A DNA stretch of 64,000 nucleotides, from contig NZ_JAFKIP010000006.1 in the NCBI RefSeq assembly GCF_017305435.1, positions 62,001-126,000 on the forward strand, read 5' to 3'. The position numbers were made by a program, and so were the translations under genes. The stretch comes from Microbacterium sp. GTDB taxonomy: Bacteria; Actinomycetota; Actinomycetes; Actinomycetales; Microbacteriaceae. This document shows positions 1-9,042 of this stretch, in pieces. The notes under the pieces were generated by a model. That model was not told the origin of the DNA. It searched no databases and saw only the letters and a list, made by a program, of their open reading frames with translations. The first letter of the stretch is position 1; each line of letters opens with the position of its first letter.

Positions 1-2370
1 TGTCGCGACGGCACTCCCTGCGCCGCTGCCGTCGCCGGTGGGTTGCGACGCCGCAGGCTGCGTCATCGCGCGTTGCGGCGCCGGCGAGCTCTGGGATGGG
101 ATGTAACTTGTGGTCGGCGCGTTGATTGCCGGACGTCCATTGGCGAGGAGGTCGGCCGCAGCCATCGCTTGCGCGACAAACTCGTCGGGAAGTGGCGCGT
201 ACCCTCGTGGCAGCTGTCCGAGTCCATCTCCGGGTGTTTGGCCTTCCTCAGCCGCAAATCGGATGAAGGCAACGTACGTGTTGCGCGCATCCGCCGAGAC
301 CGTGTCAGGGTTCGCCGCCGCATATAGGGGAACCGTCAGTGGGTACGCACCGAACGCCGCCTTTGCAGCAGGCGATGCGGAGTCATACCGGCGCACCTGC
401 CCGGTGCTGCCGTCGGGAACCATTGCGCTGGCCGCTGCGAGCATCGACTCGGTGCTGGGGGCGACGAAGGCACCCGCGGAGTTCTGAAGCTCGGCCGTCA
501 CTACCTGATACCGCTGTGCCGCCGAGTCGCTCGTAAGCGCCAACACCTGCCGGCGGCCCGGGAGAGCGCGAGCAGCCTTTCCCCACTTCGGCGCTGGACT
601 CGTGAAATCCCAGCTTCCGAGCAACTGACCATCGCCTCGGAGCGCAAGGTAGCCGGAGGCGTCCAGATCGGAGGTGTAGGGACGCCACGTGATGAGGTTC
701 ACCGCGCCACCGGTGCTGTCGCTCGGTCGCTCGATCGGGTCGGCCTTCGGGAAGTCCTCTCGCGGCACCGTGAACGCCGCGCCTGACGCGTTCTTCGCCG
801 GATCGGTGCTGCTCCACGGGTTTACCACCATGCCCCATTGGTCGGGAGTGCCGGCAAGGAAGGCCGCGGCCTGCGGATCGGCGGAGATGTACTGCCACAT
901 GACCCACGCAGCGTCCGAGCGTCCCTGAGGAACCATCAGATCGCCGAGGGCGTACCCCTGCATTGTGAGCGACGCCCACTCGGGGTCGTTGACGGCGAGA
1001 AACTCAGGGTCCTGTGACACATTCCAGGGATTGTGCTCCACGACCCCAGCATCGACACCGAGCGGCAACGCAGCGCGGTAGGAGTTTGTGAGGAGCTTCG
1101 CGAGCAACCGCGGTGTGAGCCTCAGTTTCGTGATCGGAAGACGGTCCTTTTCCGCCACCTCTGGTGGCGCGGCGACGTTTGGATTGACGAATCGATCGAT
1201 CGTGAACCCGATGGACAACCCGCTGAGAGCTATCGGCGCGTAGACGAGTGGATCCCCGTCCGCGCCCTGCAACGGACGCGTGGTCACCACCAACCCCCCG
1301 CCCGCTTTGCTTGCCGCAGCGCGAAGTGCATCCGATTCGGAGCCGGTGACGAGAGCCAACACCGACCCGCCGGGAGCTCGACAGAACGTCGGTTGCCATG
1401 AGCTCACAGCGAGTGAGATGAGTTCGCTGCCGAAGATCTGGCGCTCGGCGGTTCCTTGTTCGCACCGCGCACCGAGCGGGCGAAAATCTAGTCTGAAGGC
1501 GATCGCGTGCTTCCACGTGTCCCAGAAGAGGCCCGACTGAGTGATGTATCGCGATCCGTTATCGGACGCGCCTCGCGGAATCGCGACGAGCCAGCACGAT
1601 TCTCCAACGGCGAGATTGTCAGGCTTCGGCGTACCGCAGGACAGCCCTGACGACTGCATGGCGGTCTGCACTTCGAAAGAGACCGAACCACGTCCGTCAG
1701 CGCCGGAGGGCGCCCAGGGCACTTCGTTCGTCGTGTAGGCGGTGAAGTACTGATTGGTGTTAACCGACACGTCAGTGTTGACCGACTTCGTACCGTCAGA
1801 GTTGACTTTCAGGTTTGTGACAGTGGTGCCGTCCGGCGCTCTAAAGGGAATGCTCGTGTAAGCGGGCTCTGCCACACCCTTCGATGGAATCGTGAACTGA
1901 GCATCGTGCGCCTTGTCGACGACTTTGTCGGACTCCCGTTGGGTATCGCGCGTTGCTCCGGGGCCAAGCGTTGCGCCGTACAGGCACGTCGTACGATCTG
2001 GACGAGTCGGGTCTGAAGGATCATCGCCCCAGCATTGAAAAATCTGGAGGAAGTCCTCCCCACCAGTCTGACCTGGAGCGACGGACTGGCGTCCACCGCT
2101 CCAGCTGATTTGGATGCCTTGAGAGACGAGGTTCTTCGTCTGGGAGACCGAGATCGCGAGGTCAGGGAACGGCGAGTTCTGATACTCCGGATCGTAGTCT
2201 TTGGCCGCGATCGTCAACGCGCTCGACGAGGCCTCCGCTGCCTGGGCCGGTGAGCCGCCGATGGCGACACTCGAGCCGGCGACGAGGGCGAAGACGGCGC
2301 CTGCCGTCAGCATTCCGGTGAGACCGGATGCGAACCAGGTGCGGCGTCGGGCGCGCGGCATCACGTTCAC
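1..2370 (-). CDS. Secreted PstS-like substrate-binding protein, C-terminus cut by the window edge
   Basis: The frame is open from a GTG at 2370 to the left edge, giving 790 visible residues and no stop. GGAG with five A residues (2371-2380) precedes this GTG at good spacing; an ATG nine bases further in is less well placed. Residues 1-45 are a signal peptide: Arg-rich start, hydrophobic core, AQAAEA cleavage region. The middle and end resemble phosphate-binding PstS proteins, with a C-terminal lobe ending in RGYAPLPDEFVAQAM, like the GYVPLP motif of PstS. A Pro/Ser/Thr-rich linker begins near residue 755, so a membrane or wall anchor may lie beyond the edge. It follows pstS on the same strand but has its own PHO-box-like element. 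I infer an accessory extracytoplasmic phosphate-binding protein of unusual size (PstS is normally 320-380 residues). The exact ligand is not shown. Confidence 0.72.
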   Translation of the reverse strand, partial: MNVMPRARRRTWFASGLTGMLTAGAVFALVAGSSVAIGGSPAQAAEASSSALTIAAKDYDPEYQNSPFPDLAISVSQTKNLVSQGIQISWSGGRQSVAPGQTGGEDFLQIFQCWGDDPSDPTRPDRTTCLYGATLGPGATRDTQRESDKVVDKAHDAQFTIPSKGVAEPAYTSIPFRAPDGTTVTNLKVNSDGTKSVNTDVSVNTNQYFTAYTTNEVPWAPSGADGRGSVSFEVQTAMQSSGLSCGTPKPDNLAVGESCWLVAIPRGASDNGSRYITQSGLFWDTWKHAIAFRLDFRPLGARCEQGTAERQIFGSELISLAVSSWQPTFCRAPGGSVLALVTGSESDALRAAASKAGGGLVVTTRPLQGADGDPLVYAPIALSGLSIGFTIDRFVNPNVAAPPEVAEKDRLPITKLRLTPRLLAKLLTNSYRAALPLGVDAGVVEHNPWNVSQDPEFLAVNDPEWASLTMQGYALGDLMVPQGRSDAAWVMWQYISADPQAAAFLAGTPDQWGMVVNPWSSTDPAKNASGAAFTVPREDFPKADPIERPSDSTGGAVNLITWRPYTSDLDASGYLALRGDGQLLGSWDFTSPAPKWGKAARALPGRRQVLALTSDSAAQRYQVVTAELQNSAGAFVAPSTESMLAAASAMVPDGSTGQVRRYDSASPAAKAAFGAYPLTVPLYAAANPDTVSADARNTYVAFIRFAAEEGQTPGDGLGQLPRGYAPLPDEFVAQAMAAADLLANGRPAINAPTTSYIPSQSSPAPQRAMTQPAASQPTGDGSGAGSAVAT

Positions 2371-2413
2371 TTTTTCTCCAGGGATTCTCGGCGCCCCAGC
2401 GCCGGACAGGATC

Positions 2414-2457
2414 AAGTTATGGGCGGGTTGTGGACACGGGATGAACACGCTGGGAAC
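2414..2457 (-). promoter_or_regulatory. PHO-box-like direct repeats and -10 box
   Basis: Reading the minus strand, three 11-base units lie end to end: GTTCCCAGCGT (2457-2447), GTTCATCCCGT (2446-2436) and GTCCACAACCC (2435-2425). Five bases later comes TAACTT (2419-2414), which fits the actinobacterial TAnnnT -10. The 11-base repeat with a GTTCA core matches the PhoP-bound PHO box described in Streptomyces. It sits between pstS and the secreted PstS-like gene, so that gene may be phosphate-controlled on its own. Confidence 0.5.
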
Positions 2458-2607
2458 GAGCCTTCTCCAGGGGGTACTCAGGGGGAGAACCGATTAAATA
2501 CCAGGTCAGAGGTCATAATTGGAGTAGTCATGATGGCGCGCGAAGCAGCGCCGACGGCGGCCGGCCATAATCGCCGGGCACCATCGGACAGCCCAAGCGG
2601 CAGAGCG

Positions 2608-4158
2608 CTACCGACCCCCGCCACCACCGCGCAATCGGCGCGAGACGAGCGGCGGGACGACCACGGCGACGAGCAGGAGGGCGGCGGCGACGAGCATCGT
2701 CGTCTGCGGAACACCCCAAGAATCCGACGCGAGGGAGAACGGCGACGAGACCGCTTTCGCGCCCGAGGCCGCGGATCCGGACACGAGGTTGCCGTTCGCG
2801 TCGTAGACGGCATCCGAAGTGACCGCAGCGCCGGCGGAAGCTGCCGTGGCATCCGTCGCGCCGCTGCCGCTCGTCGCCTGCCCCGATCCGCCGGTGCCGG
2901 TGACGGGCGTGTCCACGAGGGCACCGCCCGTGCCGGTCGCGCACTGCGTCGTGCCGACCCTGTCACAGTCCGCGGGCATCGGTGCCGTGGCTGCGAGCTG
3001 GTTGTTCGACGGTGAGTCTCCCGGTTTGAACGTCGGGTTGTTGCACGCGTTGAAGTCGACGCCGCCGACAGTGCCGGGGATCTTCGTGATCACGTCGGAC
3101 GCTGCTTGCACCAGGTTCATCGGGAGTGGCGAGTAGCCGAGCGCCGACGCCTGCTGCTGCCCCTCGCAGATCATGTAGTTCGCGAACTTGCTCAACGTCT
3201 TCCCCTTGTCAGCGGTGAAGACCTTCGTCGGTTCCAAGGGAACGATCATGTAGGAGTAGCTCGACATCGGGTACGTCCTGGCATCGGCGTTGTTGTACAC
3301 ACCGTCGAGGTTCTGCGTGAGGTCCGAATTGATCGCGGCGCCCATGAGGGCGACCGCGACGGACTGGTACGTCGGTTCGACGTAATAGCCGGAATTGTTC
3401 AGCACCTTCGCCACGGGGAATCCCGACTTGAGTGCGTAGGAATACTCGACGTAGGTGATCGCGCCCTCGCCGTAGTTCTGACTCACGTACCCCGCGACAC
3501 CCAGTGACCCGCTCTGCGCCTTGAACGCCGAGGTCAGCGACGGGAACTGCGAGGTCATCCCCCGCGTCCAGATGCTGGGGAACTGTTTCGACATCCACAG
3601 CGTGAACTGCGCGCTCGTCCCCGATCCGTCCGAACGGACGACCGGCGTGATGGCCTTATCGGGCATCGCCAGCGCCGGGTTGTCCGCCTGGATGGCGGGG
3701 TCGTTCCAGTTGGAGATCGCACCCGAGAAGATCTTCGCGATCACCTCGCCCGAGAGCCGCAGGTTCGTCACCTGTTTGCCGGCGATCTTCAGGTTGTACA
3801 TGAGCGAGGTGCCACCGGCGACGATCGGCATGTAGGCGTATTTGACAGGAGGGATCTCTGGCGCCGAACCGTCCTCAGGCTGAGACTGGAACGGGATCTC
3901 GCTGATCGCGAAGTCCACTGTCTGGTTGATGAAATCCTGGCGGCCCGCACTCGATCCCGTCCCCGAATAGTTGACGGTCATGCCGTAGTTGCCGGCGACG
4001 TTCTTCCGCCACTGGTCGAGCGCATTCTGCGACCACGTCGAACCCGATCCAGAGACGGGTACGTAGCTGTCGGCGTGAGCCGGGGCCGCAGCAGCCAGGA
4101 CCAGCAGCGCCGCCGCAAGAGCGCCGGCGACAAAACGAAATGGGCGAGCGAGGTTCAC
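2608..4158 (-). CDS. pstS: Phosphate ABC transporter substrate-binding protein PstS, membrane anchored
   Basis: The 516-residue product binds inorganic phosphate outside the membrane and delivers it to PstC/PstA. Residues 1-29 are a signal peptide ending AAPAHADS with no lipobox cysteine. Canonical phosphate-binding segments are present: SGSGSTWSQ near residue 37, YSGTGSSAGRQDF near 64, and RSDGSGTSAQF near 175. After the binding fold come a Gly/Ala/Thr-rich linker (about 400-465) and a C-terminal hydrophobic segment followed by RRLRGGGGGR, so the protein is probably held in the membrane by its C-terminus rather than by lipid. The GTG start overlaps the pstA stop as GTGA, indicating translational coupling. 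The order pstC-pstA-pstS differs from the usual pstS-first order. Confidence 0.92.
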   Translation of the reverse strand: MNLARPFRFVAGALAAALLVLAAAAPAHADSYVPVSGSGSTWSQNALDQWRKNVAGNYGMTVNYSGTGSSAGRQDFINQTVDFAISEIPFQSQPEDGSAPEIPPVKYAYMPIVAGGTSLMYNLKIAGKQVTNLRLSGEVIAKIFSGAISNWNDPAIQADNPALAMPDKAITPVVRSDGSGTSAQFTLWMSKQFPSIWTRGMTSQFPSLTSAFKAQSGSLGVAGYVSQNYGEGAITYVEYSYALKSGFPVAKVLNNSGYYVEPTYQSVAVALMGAAINSDLTQNLDGVYNNADARTYPMSSYSYMIVPLEPTKVFTADKGKTLSKFANYMICEGQQQASALGYSPLPMNLVQAASDVITKIPGTVGGVDFNACNNPTFKPGDSPSNNQLAATAPMPADCDRVGTTQCATGTGGALVDTPVTGTGGSGQATSGSGATDATAASAGAAVTSDAVYDANGNLVSGSAASGAKAVSSPFSLASDSWGVPQTTMLVAAALLLVAVVVPPLVSRRLRGGGGGR

Positions 4159-5414
4159 GGCATGCTCTCTTCAGGGGACGGTGAGGGTCGGTGTAGCGAC
4201 TCAGAGTGGGACTTCTCCACGCGGCGACGGACGATGCGCTCGAGATCGCGCTCGGACGCTGCCACGGCGGCACGACGTTGACGGTCCGAGAGCTGCCCTG
4301 CCCCGCGTCCGCCGATGACGCGCGCAACGAGGAAGAGGATCAGCACCACGATGACAAGGGTCGCCGCGGCCCCGAAGCCGCGCGCGATCATGTTCGGCTC
4401 GGGCGACTTGACGAAATCGAACACCTGCAGCGGGAGCGAGATCATCGGGCCGGCGAAGGGGTTGAGGTTCATCTCGGCAGTGACACCGGAAGTGAGCAGC
4501 ACTGGCGAGGTCTCACCGATTCCGCGTGCGGTGCCCAGGATCACAGCAGTGACGAGGCCCGACCGCGACGTCGGCAAGACGACGGTCCACACGGTGCGCC
4601 AGCGGGTCGATCCCAACGCGTACGAGGCCTCGCGCAGGTTGTTCGGCACGAGCCGCAGCACGACATCGGAGGCCCGGATGATGATCGGCAGCATCATGAC
4701 GCTGATCGCGAGCGCGGCGGCGAAACCTGAGCGCTGATTGGTGATGAGGGTAACGACCGCGGCGTATACGAACAGGCCGGCGACGATCGAAGGGAGCGCC
4801 GTCATCGCGTCCGACACCGTCCGCACGAATCGAGCGAACGGGCCGCCGATCTCATTCATGAATACCGCCGTGGTGATACCGAGCGGAATGGTGATCGCGA
4901 GGGCGATCGAGATCTGGATGAGTGTCCCCATGATCGCGTGCGCGATCCCGCCCACGCTCAGTGGATCGAGCGGCCCGGCAAGCTTCATCGTCTCGACGAA
5001 GAAGTTCGGGTTGAGCAGAGCCGGGATGCCCCGGAACACCGTGAATCCGAGCACGAAGACGAGCGCACTCAGGAGGATCGCCCCCGCCGACCAGAACAGC
5101 GCCGTCATGATGCGCTCGCCGACGGTCAGCCGGTCGGCGCGCAGCGACGAGAGCACCGCATAGATGCCGATGAAGGCGACGAAGGAGATCACCGCCCACC
5201 CGATGAACCCGGTCATCGGAGTCAGCCAGCCGAACAGCAGCGAGGCGACCGCGAGCCCAGCGGCGAGCGCTCCGAGCACGTTGAACGCGTCGTCGAGGGG
5301 AATCGAGCGGAGGTCGCGCCTGGCGCCCGTCGCGTCGCTCCGCACCGGCACGACCGTGCGCTGCACGGCTGGCTGCCCGGCATCCACGTGAGATCTCGAG
5401 TCGAGGATCGTCAT
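4155..5414 (-). CDS. pstA: Phosphate ABC transporter permease PstA
   Basis: This 419-residue inner-membrane permease pairs with PstC to form the phosphate channel. It starts at the ATG that overlaps the pstC stop (TGATG) and ends overlapping the pstS start. The core permease domain (about residues 130-370) has the PstA signatures PLGITTAVFMNEI, the EAA-loop region EASYALGSTRWRTVW and GIGETSPVLLTSG. It is longer than typical PstA (280-300 residues): an N-terminal extension of about 110 residues adds two or three membrane segments, as in several actinobacterial PstA proteins, and a charged C-terminal tail follows the last helix. No pstB ATPase gene is visible next to it. Confidence 0.93.
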   Translation of the reverse strand: MTILDSRSHVDAGQPAVQRTVVPVRSDATGARRDLRSIPLDDAFNVLGALAAGLAVASLLFGWLTPMTGFIGWAVISFVAFIGIYAVLSSLRADRLTVGERIMTALFWSAGAILLSALVFVLGFTVFRGIPALLNPNFFVETMKLAGPLDPLSVGGIAHAIMGTLIQISIALAITIPLGITTAVFMNEIGGPFARFVRTVSDAMTALPSIVAGLFVYAAVVTLITNQRSGFAAALAISVMMLPIIIRASDVVLRLVPNNLREASYALGSTRWRTVWTVVLPTSRSGLVTAVILGTARGIGETSPVLLTSGVTAEMNLNPFAGPMISLPLQVFDFVKSPEPNMIARGFGAAATLVIVVLILFLVARVIGGRGAGQLSDRQRRAAVAASERDLERIVRRRVEKSHSESLHRPSPSPEESMP

Positions 5415-6427
5415 CAGTTGCTCTCCGCTCCCGACCGGCTGCGCGCGACGATGGTCGACGCCGTGAAGTTGATGATCAGGGTGATGATGAACAGCACGAG
5501 ACCCGCGGCCATGAGCGCCGACAGCCCGAACTGGCTCGACTCGCCGTAGCGCAGCGCGATGAGGGCCGACACCGAGTTCGTGCCGGTCTTCAGCACCTGC
5601 CAGTTGATCGTGAAGATCGGCGAGATGATCATCACGACCGCGATCGTCTCGCCGAGCGCGCGGCCGAGCGCGAGCATCGTCCCGCCGATGATGCCGCCGC
5701 GCCCGAACGGCAGGACAACGGTCTGGATCATGCCCCACCGGGTCGACCCGAGTGCGAGCGCACCCTCGCGCTCGCCGAGCGGCGCCTGCGAGAACGCCTC
5801 GCGCATGACCGAGGTCTGAGTGGGCACGATCATCAGGGAGACGACGATCCCGGCGATGAAGGCCGACGACGTGAACGCCCCCGCGTCGGTGATGCGCGCA
5901 CCCGCGTCGTCGGTGACCGCGAAGATCGGGATCCAGCCGAAATAGGTCGAGATCCACTGCGACACCGGGATCACCCCGGCCTGCAGGAAGAACACCCCCC
6001 AGAGACCGAAGACCACACTCGGCACAGCGGCCATGAGGTCGACGAGCGAGATCAGCAGAGACTTCAGCTGCCCCGGCACGATCTCGCTGATGAGCAGCGC
6101 CGTGCCGAGCGAAAGCGGCACGGCGATCGTCAGGGCGACGAGCGCGATCGTCACGGTTCCGAAGAGCACCGCCGCGATGCCGAAGTCGTTCGACTCGGGC
6201 GCCCAGTTCTGCGTCCACAGGAACGCCGGACCCGAGCGCGTCAGCGCTTCGGAGGCTCGACCCGAGAGGAACACCCCGACTGCCAGCATGATCGCGACGG
6301 TCACTCCCCCGGCCGCGTAGCAGACGGTGCGGAAGATGCGATCGGCCCGCACCGGTCGTGATGTCAAGGAGCGCGGCTGCGGTGCCGCCGGGGCGGGGAT
6401 GACCTCCGTCACGGATTCGATCGTCAT
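5414..6427 (-). CDS. pstC: Phosphate ABC transporter permease PstC
   Basis: The 337-residue integral membrane subunit of the phosphate importer opens the visible operon. A strong AAGGAGG lies seven bases before its ATG. About six membrane helices are seen, the first near residue 35. PstC signatures include PLSLGTALLISEI, the EAA loop REGALALGSTRWGMIQ and GRALGETIAVVMIIS. The 193-base gap upstream (6428-6620) separates it from the kinase gene; it holds one isolated GTTCA unit (minus strand, 6561-6551) but no clear tandem PHO box. It ends in a one-base overlap with pstA. The left edge of the window prevents knowing whether pstB belongs to the same operon. Confidence 0.93.
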   Translation of the reverse strand: MTIESVTEVIPAPAAPQPRSLTSRPVRADRIFRTVCYAAGGVTVAIMLAVGVFLSGRASEALTRSGPAFLWTQNWAPESNDFGIAAVLFGTVTIALVALTIAVPLSLGTALLISEIVPGQLKSLLISLVDLMAAVPSVVFGLWGVFFLQAGVIPVSQWISTYFGWIPIFAVTDDAGARITDAGAFTSSAFIAGIVVSLMIVPTQTSVMREAFSQAPLGEREGALALGSTRWGMIQTVVLPFGRGGIIGGTMLALGRALGETIAVVMIISPIFTINWQVLKTGTNSVSALIALRYGESSQFGLSALMAAGLVLFIITLIINFTASTIVARSRSGAESN

Positions 6428-6620
6428 GTCGCCTCCTTGGCGGCGCGGTTCGGATCACCGGCGAGCGGTGTCGGAGGGAAGGCGCCGAACGACAGCTCTG
6501 CGCGTGACGGGCGCGACGGGGACCGCGCTTCGCGTGGACAGGATGCCGCGGCGAAGTGAACGACGATGACTCGTGGCATGTCTTCGCCGTGTCGGGTGGA
6601 TATGCGAGAGATGACGGAAG

Positions 6621-8351
6621 TCACGGTCGGCCGCTCTCGCTCGGGGTCGCGGCGGGCGTCGGCAGCGGCGTCGAGGTGCTCGTCGGAACCGGCGTCGGCG
6701 TGGAAGGCACCGCAGAGCGCGCGACGAGCGTCAGGACGACAACGGTGCCGACAGCCGCCACCTGGCCGGCGGCCGGCGACGCAGCGGACACCGTCGCGCC
6801 GCCGTCATCCGGCGCCTGGACCGCGTCGCGCGTGCCGAAGCCCGCCGCCGCGAGCTTCCCGATCGCCTCCGTGCGGCTCAGGCCGATGGTGTCCGGGACG
6901 ACGTTTCGCCCCGTCGCGACGCGCAGCGCGACGACCGATCCGACCCGCGTGTACTCCCCGACGGCGGGCGTCGCCCCCAGCACGACGTCGACCTGCGACG
7001 GGGCGTCTTCGCGTGCGATGTCGCCGAGCACCAGTCCCTCACGCTGAAGCGCGGCGACCGCGTCGGAGAGCACGAGCCCCGTGATCGCCGGCACCAGCGC
7101 ACGCGGCGCCTCCGTCTCGGTGGCGCTCGGCGGAGCCGGAGAGGATGCCTCCGTCGCGGTCGGCGCTGCGGGCGGCGCCGTGAGCGGCGTCGGAGCGTTC
7201 GAAGCCGCGATCGCCGAGATTCCCACCGCGGCGGTGATCGACGCGATCGCGAGCACCGCGATGAGAGGCGCCCCCCACCCGCCGCGCCCGGCGGGAGTCA
7301 TCGCTGCCGGGGTCACCTCCGAGCGCGGGACATCCGGCCCCGCCGGCACGCTCGTCCGATAGACACGGGTGAGAGCCGTGCGATCCTGAACAGTGGCCGC
7401 GTAAGGAGCGTCGCCCTTACCGCCGTCGGATTCGAGAGACGCCGCCGGCAGCTCCGCGACCTCCGGCATTGCGGCCCGGAGCGCCGCGGCCATTGCAGCC
7501 GCATTCGGAAATCGGTCGTCCGCCCGCTTCATCATCGCCGTCGTGACGATCCGATCGACCGCGCGAGGCACGCCGCTGCGGCGCGACGACGGCACCGGCG
7601 GAGGCGCCGACAGATGGGCGCGCGCGACGACCGCGGTGTCGCCCACGAAGGGAGGCGAGCCGGTCAGCGCGAAGTAGAGCGTCGCCGCCACCTGATACAG
7701 GTCGCTCCCCTCGGCGACCGCCCCGGCCGATACCTGCTCGGGCGAGGCATAGGGCACGCTCGCCACGACTCCGAGCGAGGCCTCCGTCGTCGCACTGCTC
7801 AGCAACGGGTCTGCGCCCGCGGTCGAACGGCCCGGAACGTCGGCGAGCCCGAAGTCGAGCAGGCGGACGCTGCGCGCGAACGCGGGGGCATCCAGCGGCA
7901 CGGTCAGCAGGAGGGGATCGATCATCACGTTCGCCGGCGTCACGTCGCGATGCACGACGCCGCAGGCGTGGGCCGCCTGCAGAGCGTCCAGCAGAGCGGT
8001 CGCGACGACGATCGCCGCATCCACCGGCAACGGTCCGTGATCGGCCACATGATCGGCGAGGCTCGTGCCCGCGACGAGCTCCATGGCGATCCAGACGACG
8101 GGCGGCTCTGCGGAGTCGACGCCCTCATCGATCACCCGGGCGATGCCGGGGTGATCGACGGTCTGCGCTGCGCGGACCTCTTCGAAGAAGGCATCCCAGA
8201 CGGCACGGTCCGCCGCGAGGTGCGGGTGGAGGAGCTTCAGGGCCACGGCGCCGCCGCTGCGCGCGTCGACAGCTTCGAACACCGACGCCGTGCCGCCCGC
8301 GCCCAGCAGTCGTCGCAGCTGGAACCGCCCCGCGATGAGCCCGTCGGTCAT
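6621..8351 (-). CDS. Hanks-type Ser/Thr protein kinase with PASTA domains
   Basis: The 576-residue transmembrane kinase is of the PknB type. The cytoplasmic kinase domain (about 1-270) has the glycine loop GAGGTASV (17-24), the ATP lysine in VALK (K39), the catalytic HRD (134-136) and DFG (166-168). The catalytic loop reads HRDVTPAN, so the usual lysine two residues after HRD is threonine, a variant also seen in other bacterial kinases. A juxtamembrane linker leads to one membrane helix near 355-375, then two PASTA repeats (about 420-550), which in the family bind cell-wall fragments. A Ser/Thr/Pro tail ends the protein. The ATG overlaps the stop of the upstream 168-residue gene by four bases, so the two are probably translated together. 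Likely role: sensing of cell-wall state. Confidence 0.9.
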   Translation of the reverse strand: MTDGLIAGRFQLRRLLGAGGTASVFEAVDARSGGAVALKLLHPHLAADRAVWDAFFEEVRAAQTVDHPGIARVIDEGVDSAEPPVVWIAMELVAGTSLADHVADHGPLPVDAAIVVATALLDALQAAHACGVVHRDVTPANVMIDPLLLTVPLDAPAFARSVRLLDFGLADVPGRSTAGADPLLSSATTEASLGVVASVPYASPEQVSAGAVAEGSDLYQVAATLYFALTGSPPFVGDTAVVARAHLSAPPPVPSSRRSGVPRAVDRIVTTAMMKRADDRFPNAAAMAAALRAAMPEVAELPAASLESDGGKGDAPYAATVQDRTALTRVYRTSVPAGPDVPRSEVTPAAMTPAGRGGWGAPLIAVLAIASITAAVGISAIAASNAPTPLTAPPAAPTATEASSPAPPSATETEAPRALVPAITGLVLSDAVAALQREGLVLGDIAREDAPSQVDVVLGATPAVGEYTRVGSVVALRVATGRNVVPDTIGLSRTEAIGKLAAAGFGTRDAVQAPDDGGATVSAASPAAGQVAAVGTVVVLTLVARSAVPSTPTPVPTSTSTPLPTPAATPSESGRP

Positions 8352-8854
8352 TGCAGCAGCAACGGCGTCGTCGCGTCGGGGTGCTCATGGCCAGTGCCAT
8401 CGGCGGCGGTCTCGGCGGCGGTCTCGGCGAGTTCACGCACGAGTCGCATCGCGAGGAGGGCGGCGCTCTCCGCGGTCGAACGCTTCTCGTACCGCCGCGC
8501 CCCGATCATCACGATCTCGGTGCCGTGGCTGACGAACCATCCGGTACTGCGCAGCCGCGGCGCCGGCGACGTGTGCACCTGGAGTTCGTGTGCCCGACGC
8601 AGCAGTTGAGCGACGTCGGCAGCCACCGCCCTCTCGTCGCTGTGCAGCACGCTCGCTCGCGAGATCTCGCGCCGGTTCTCACTGACGAGGCGCCAGGACA
8701 CCGCCGCCTGCGTGCGAGCGAGCTCCGTCTGGGCTGTCCAGAAGATGTCCTGACTTCCCTGCCCCGCCGCCATCTCGCGCACGGTGCGCAACCAGTCGGC
8801 AGCCGCGGTGTGGTTCGCGGCGGCGAAATGCGCGTAGAGAATCCGCGCGGACAT
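8348..8854 (-). CDS. Conserved protein of unknown function coupled to the PASTA kinase
   Basis: I do not recognise this 168-residue protein. It has no signal peptide or membrane helix and looks helical, with many Ala, Arg and Glu residues in the first 100 positions. A predicted alpha/beta segment follows (SHGTEIVMIGARRYEKR), ending in an Ala/Thr-rich tail. A GGAAGG motif lies about eight bases before the ATG. The stop codon overlaps the kinase start (ATGA), which suggests it is a substrate, partner or regulator of the kinase; this is inference from position only. Promoters would have to lie in the 188-base divergent gap 8855-9042. Confidence 0.6.
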   Translation of the reverse strand: MSARILYAHFAAANHTAAADWLRTVREMAAGQGSQDIFWTAQTELARTQAAVSWRLVSENRREISRASVLHSDERAVAADVAQLLRRAHELQVHTSPAPRLRSTGWFVSHGTEIVMIGARRYEKRSTAESAALLAMRLVRELAETAAETAADGTGHEHPDATTPLLLQ

Positions 8855-9042
8855 GGTCGACCTTCCGCGGCACCGCTTATCGGGGGACGCCGAGCCGCGC
8901 CCCGAATGCTCCTGCCGCCGTGCGACCGGCAGCGGTCTGCGAGGTGAACGAGAGCGCTCCGATTGGACGACGAGCGGTTGCGTACCGCGCTTCCCCGGGC
9001 CGAGCGAGCGGAGAACTGCGCCTGCGCCGCTACGATGCCCCC

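Noticed and set aside
4155-6458. A 767-codon open frame on the minus strand covering pstA and part of pstC in another frame
   Set aside because: Only the part from 5414 onward encodes pstA. The upstream part is Arg/Ala-rich noise overlapping the true pstC frame.
6551-6561. PHO box upstream of pstC
   Set aside because: Only one unit, GTTCACTTCGC on the minus strand, is convincing; neighbouring 11-base units do not repeat.
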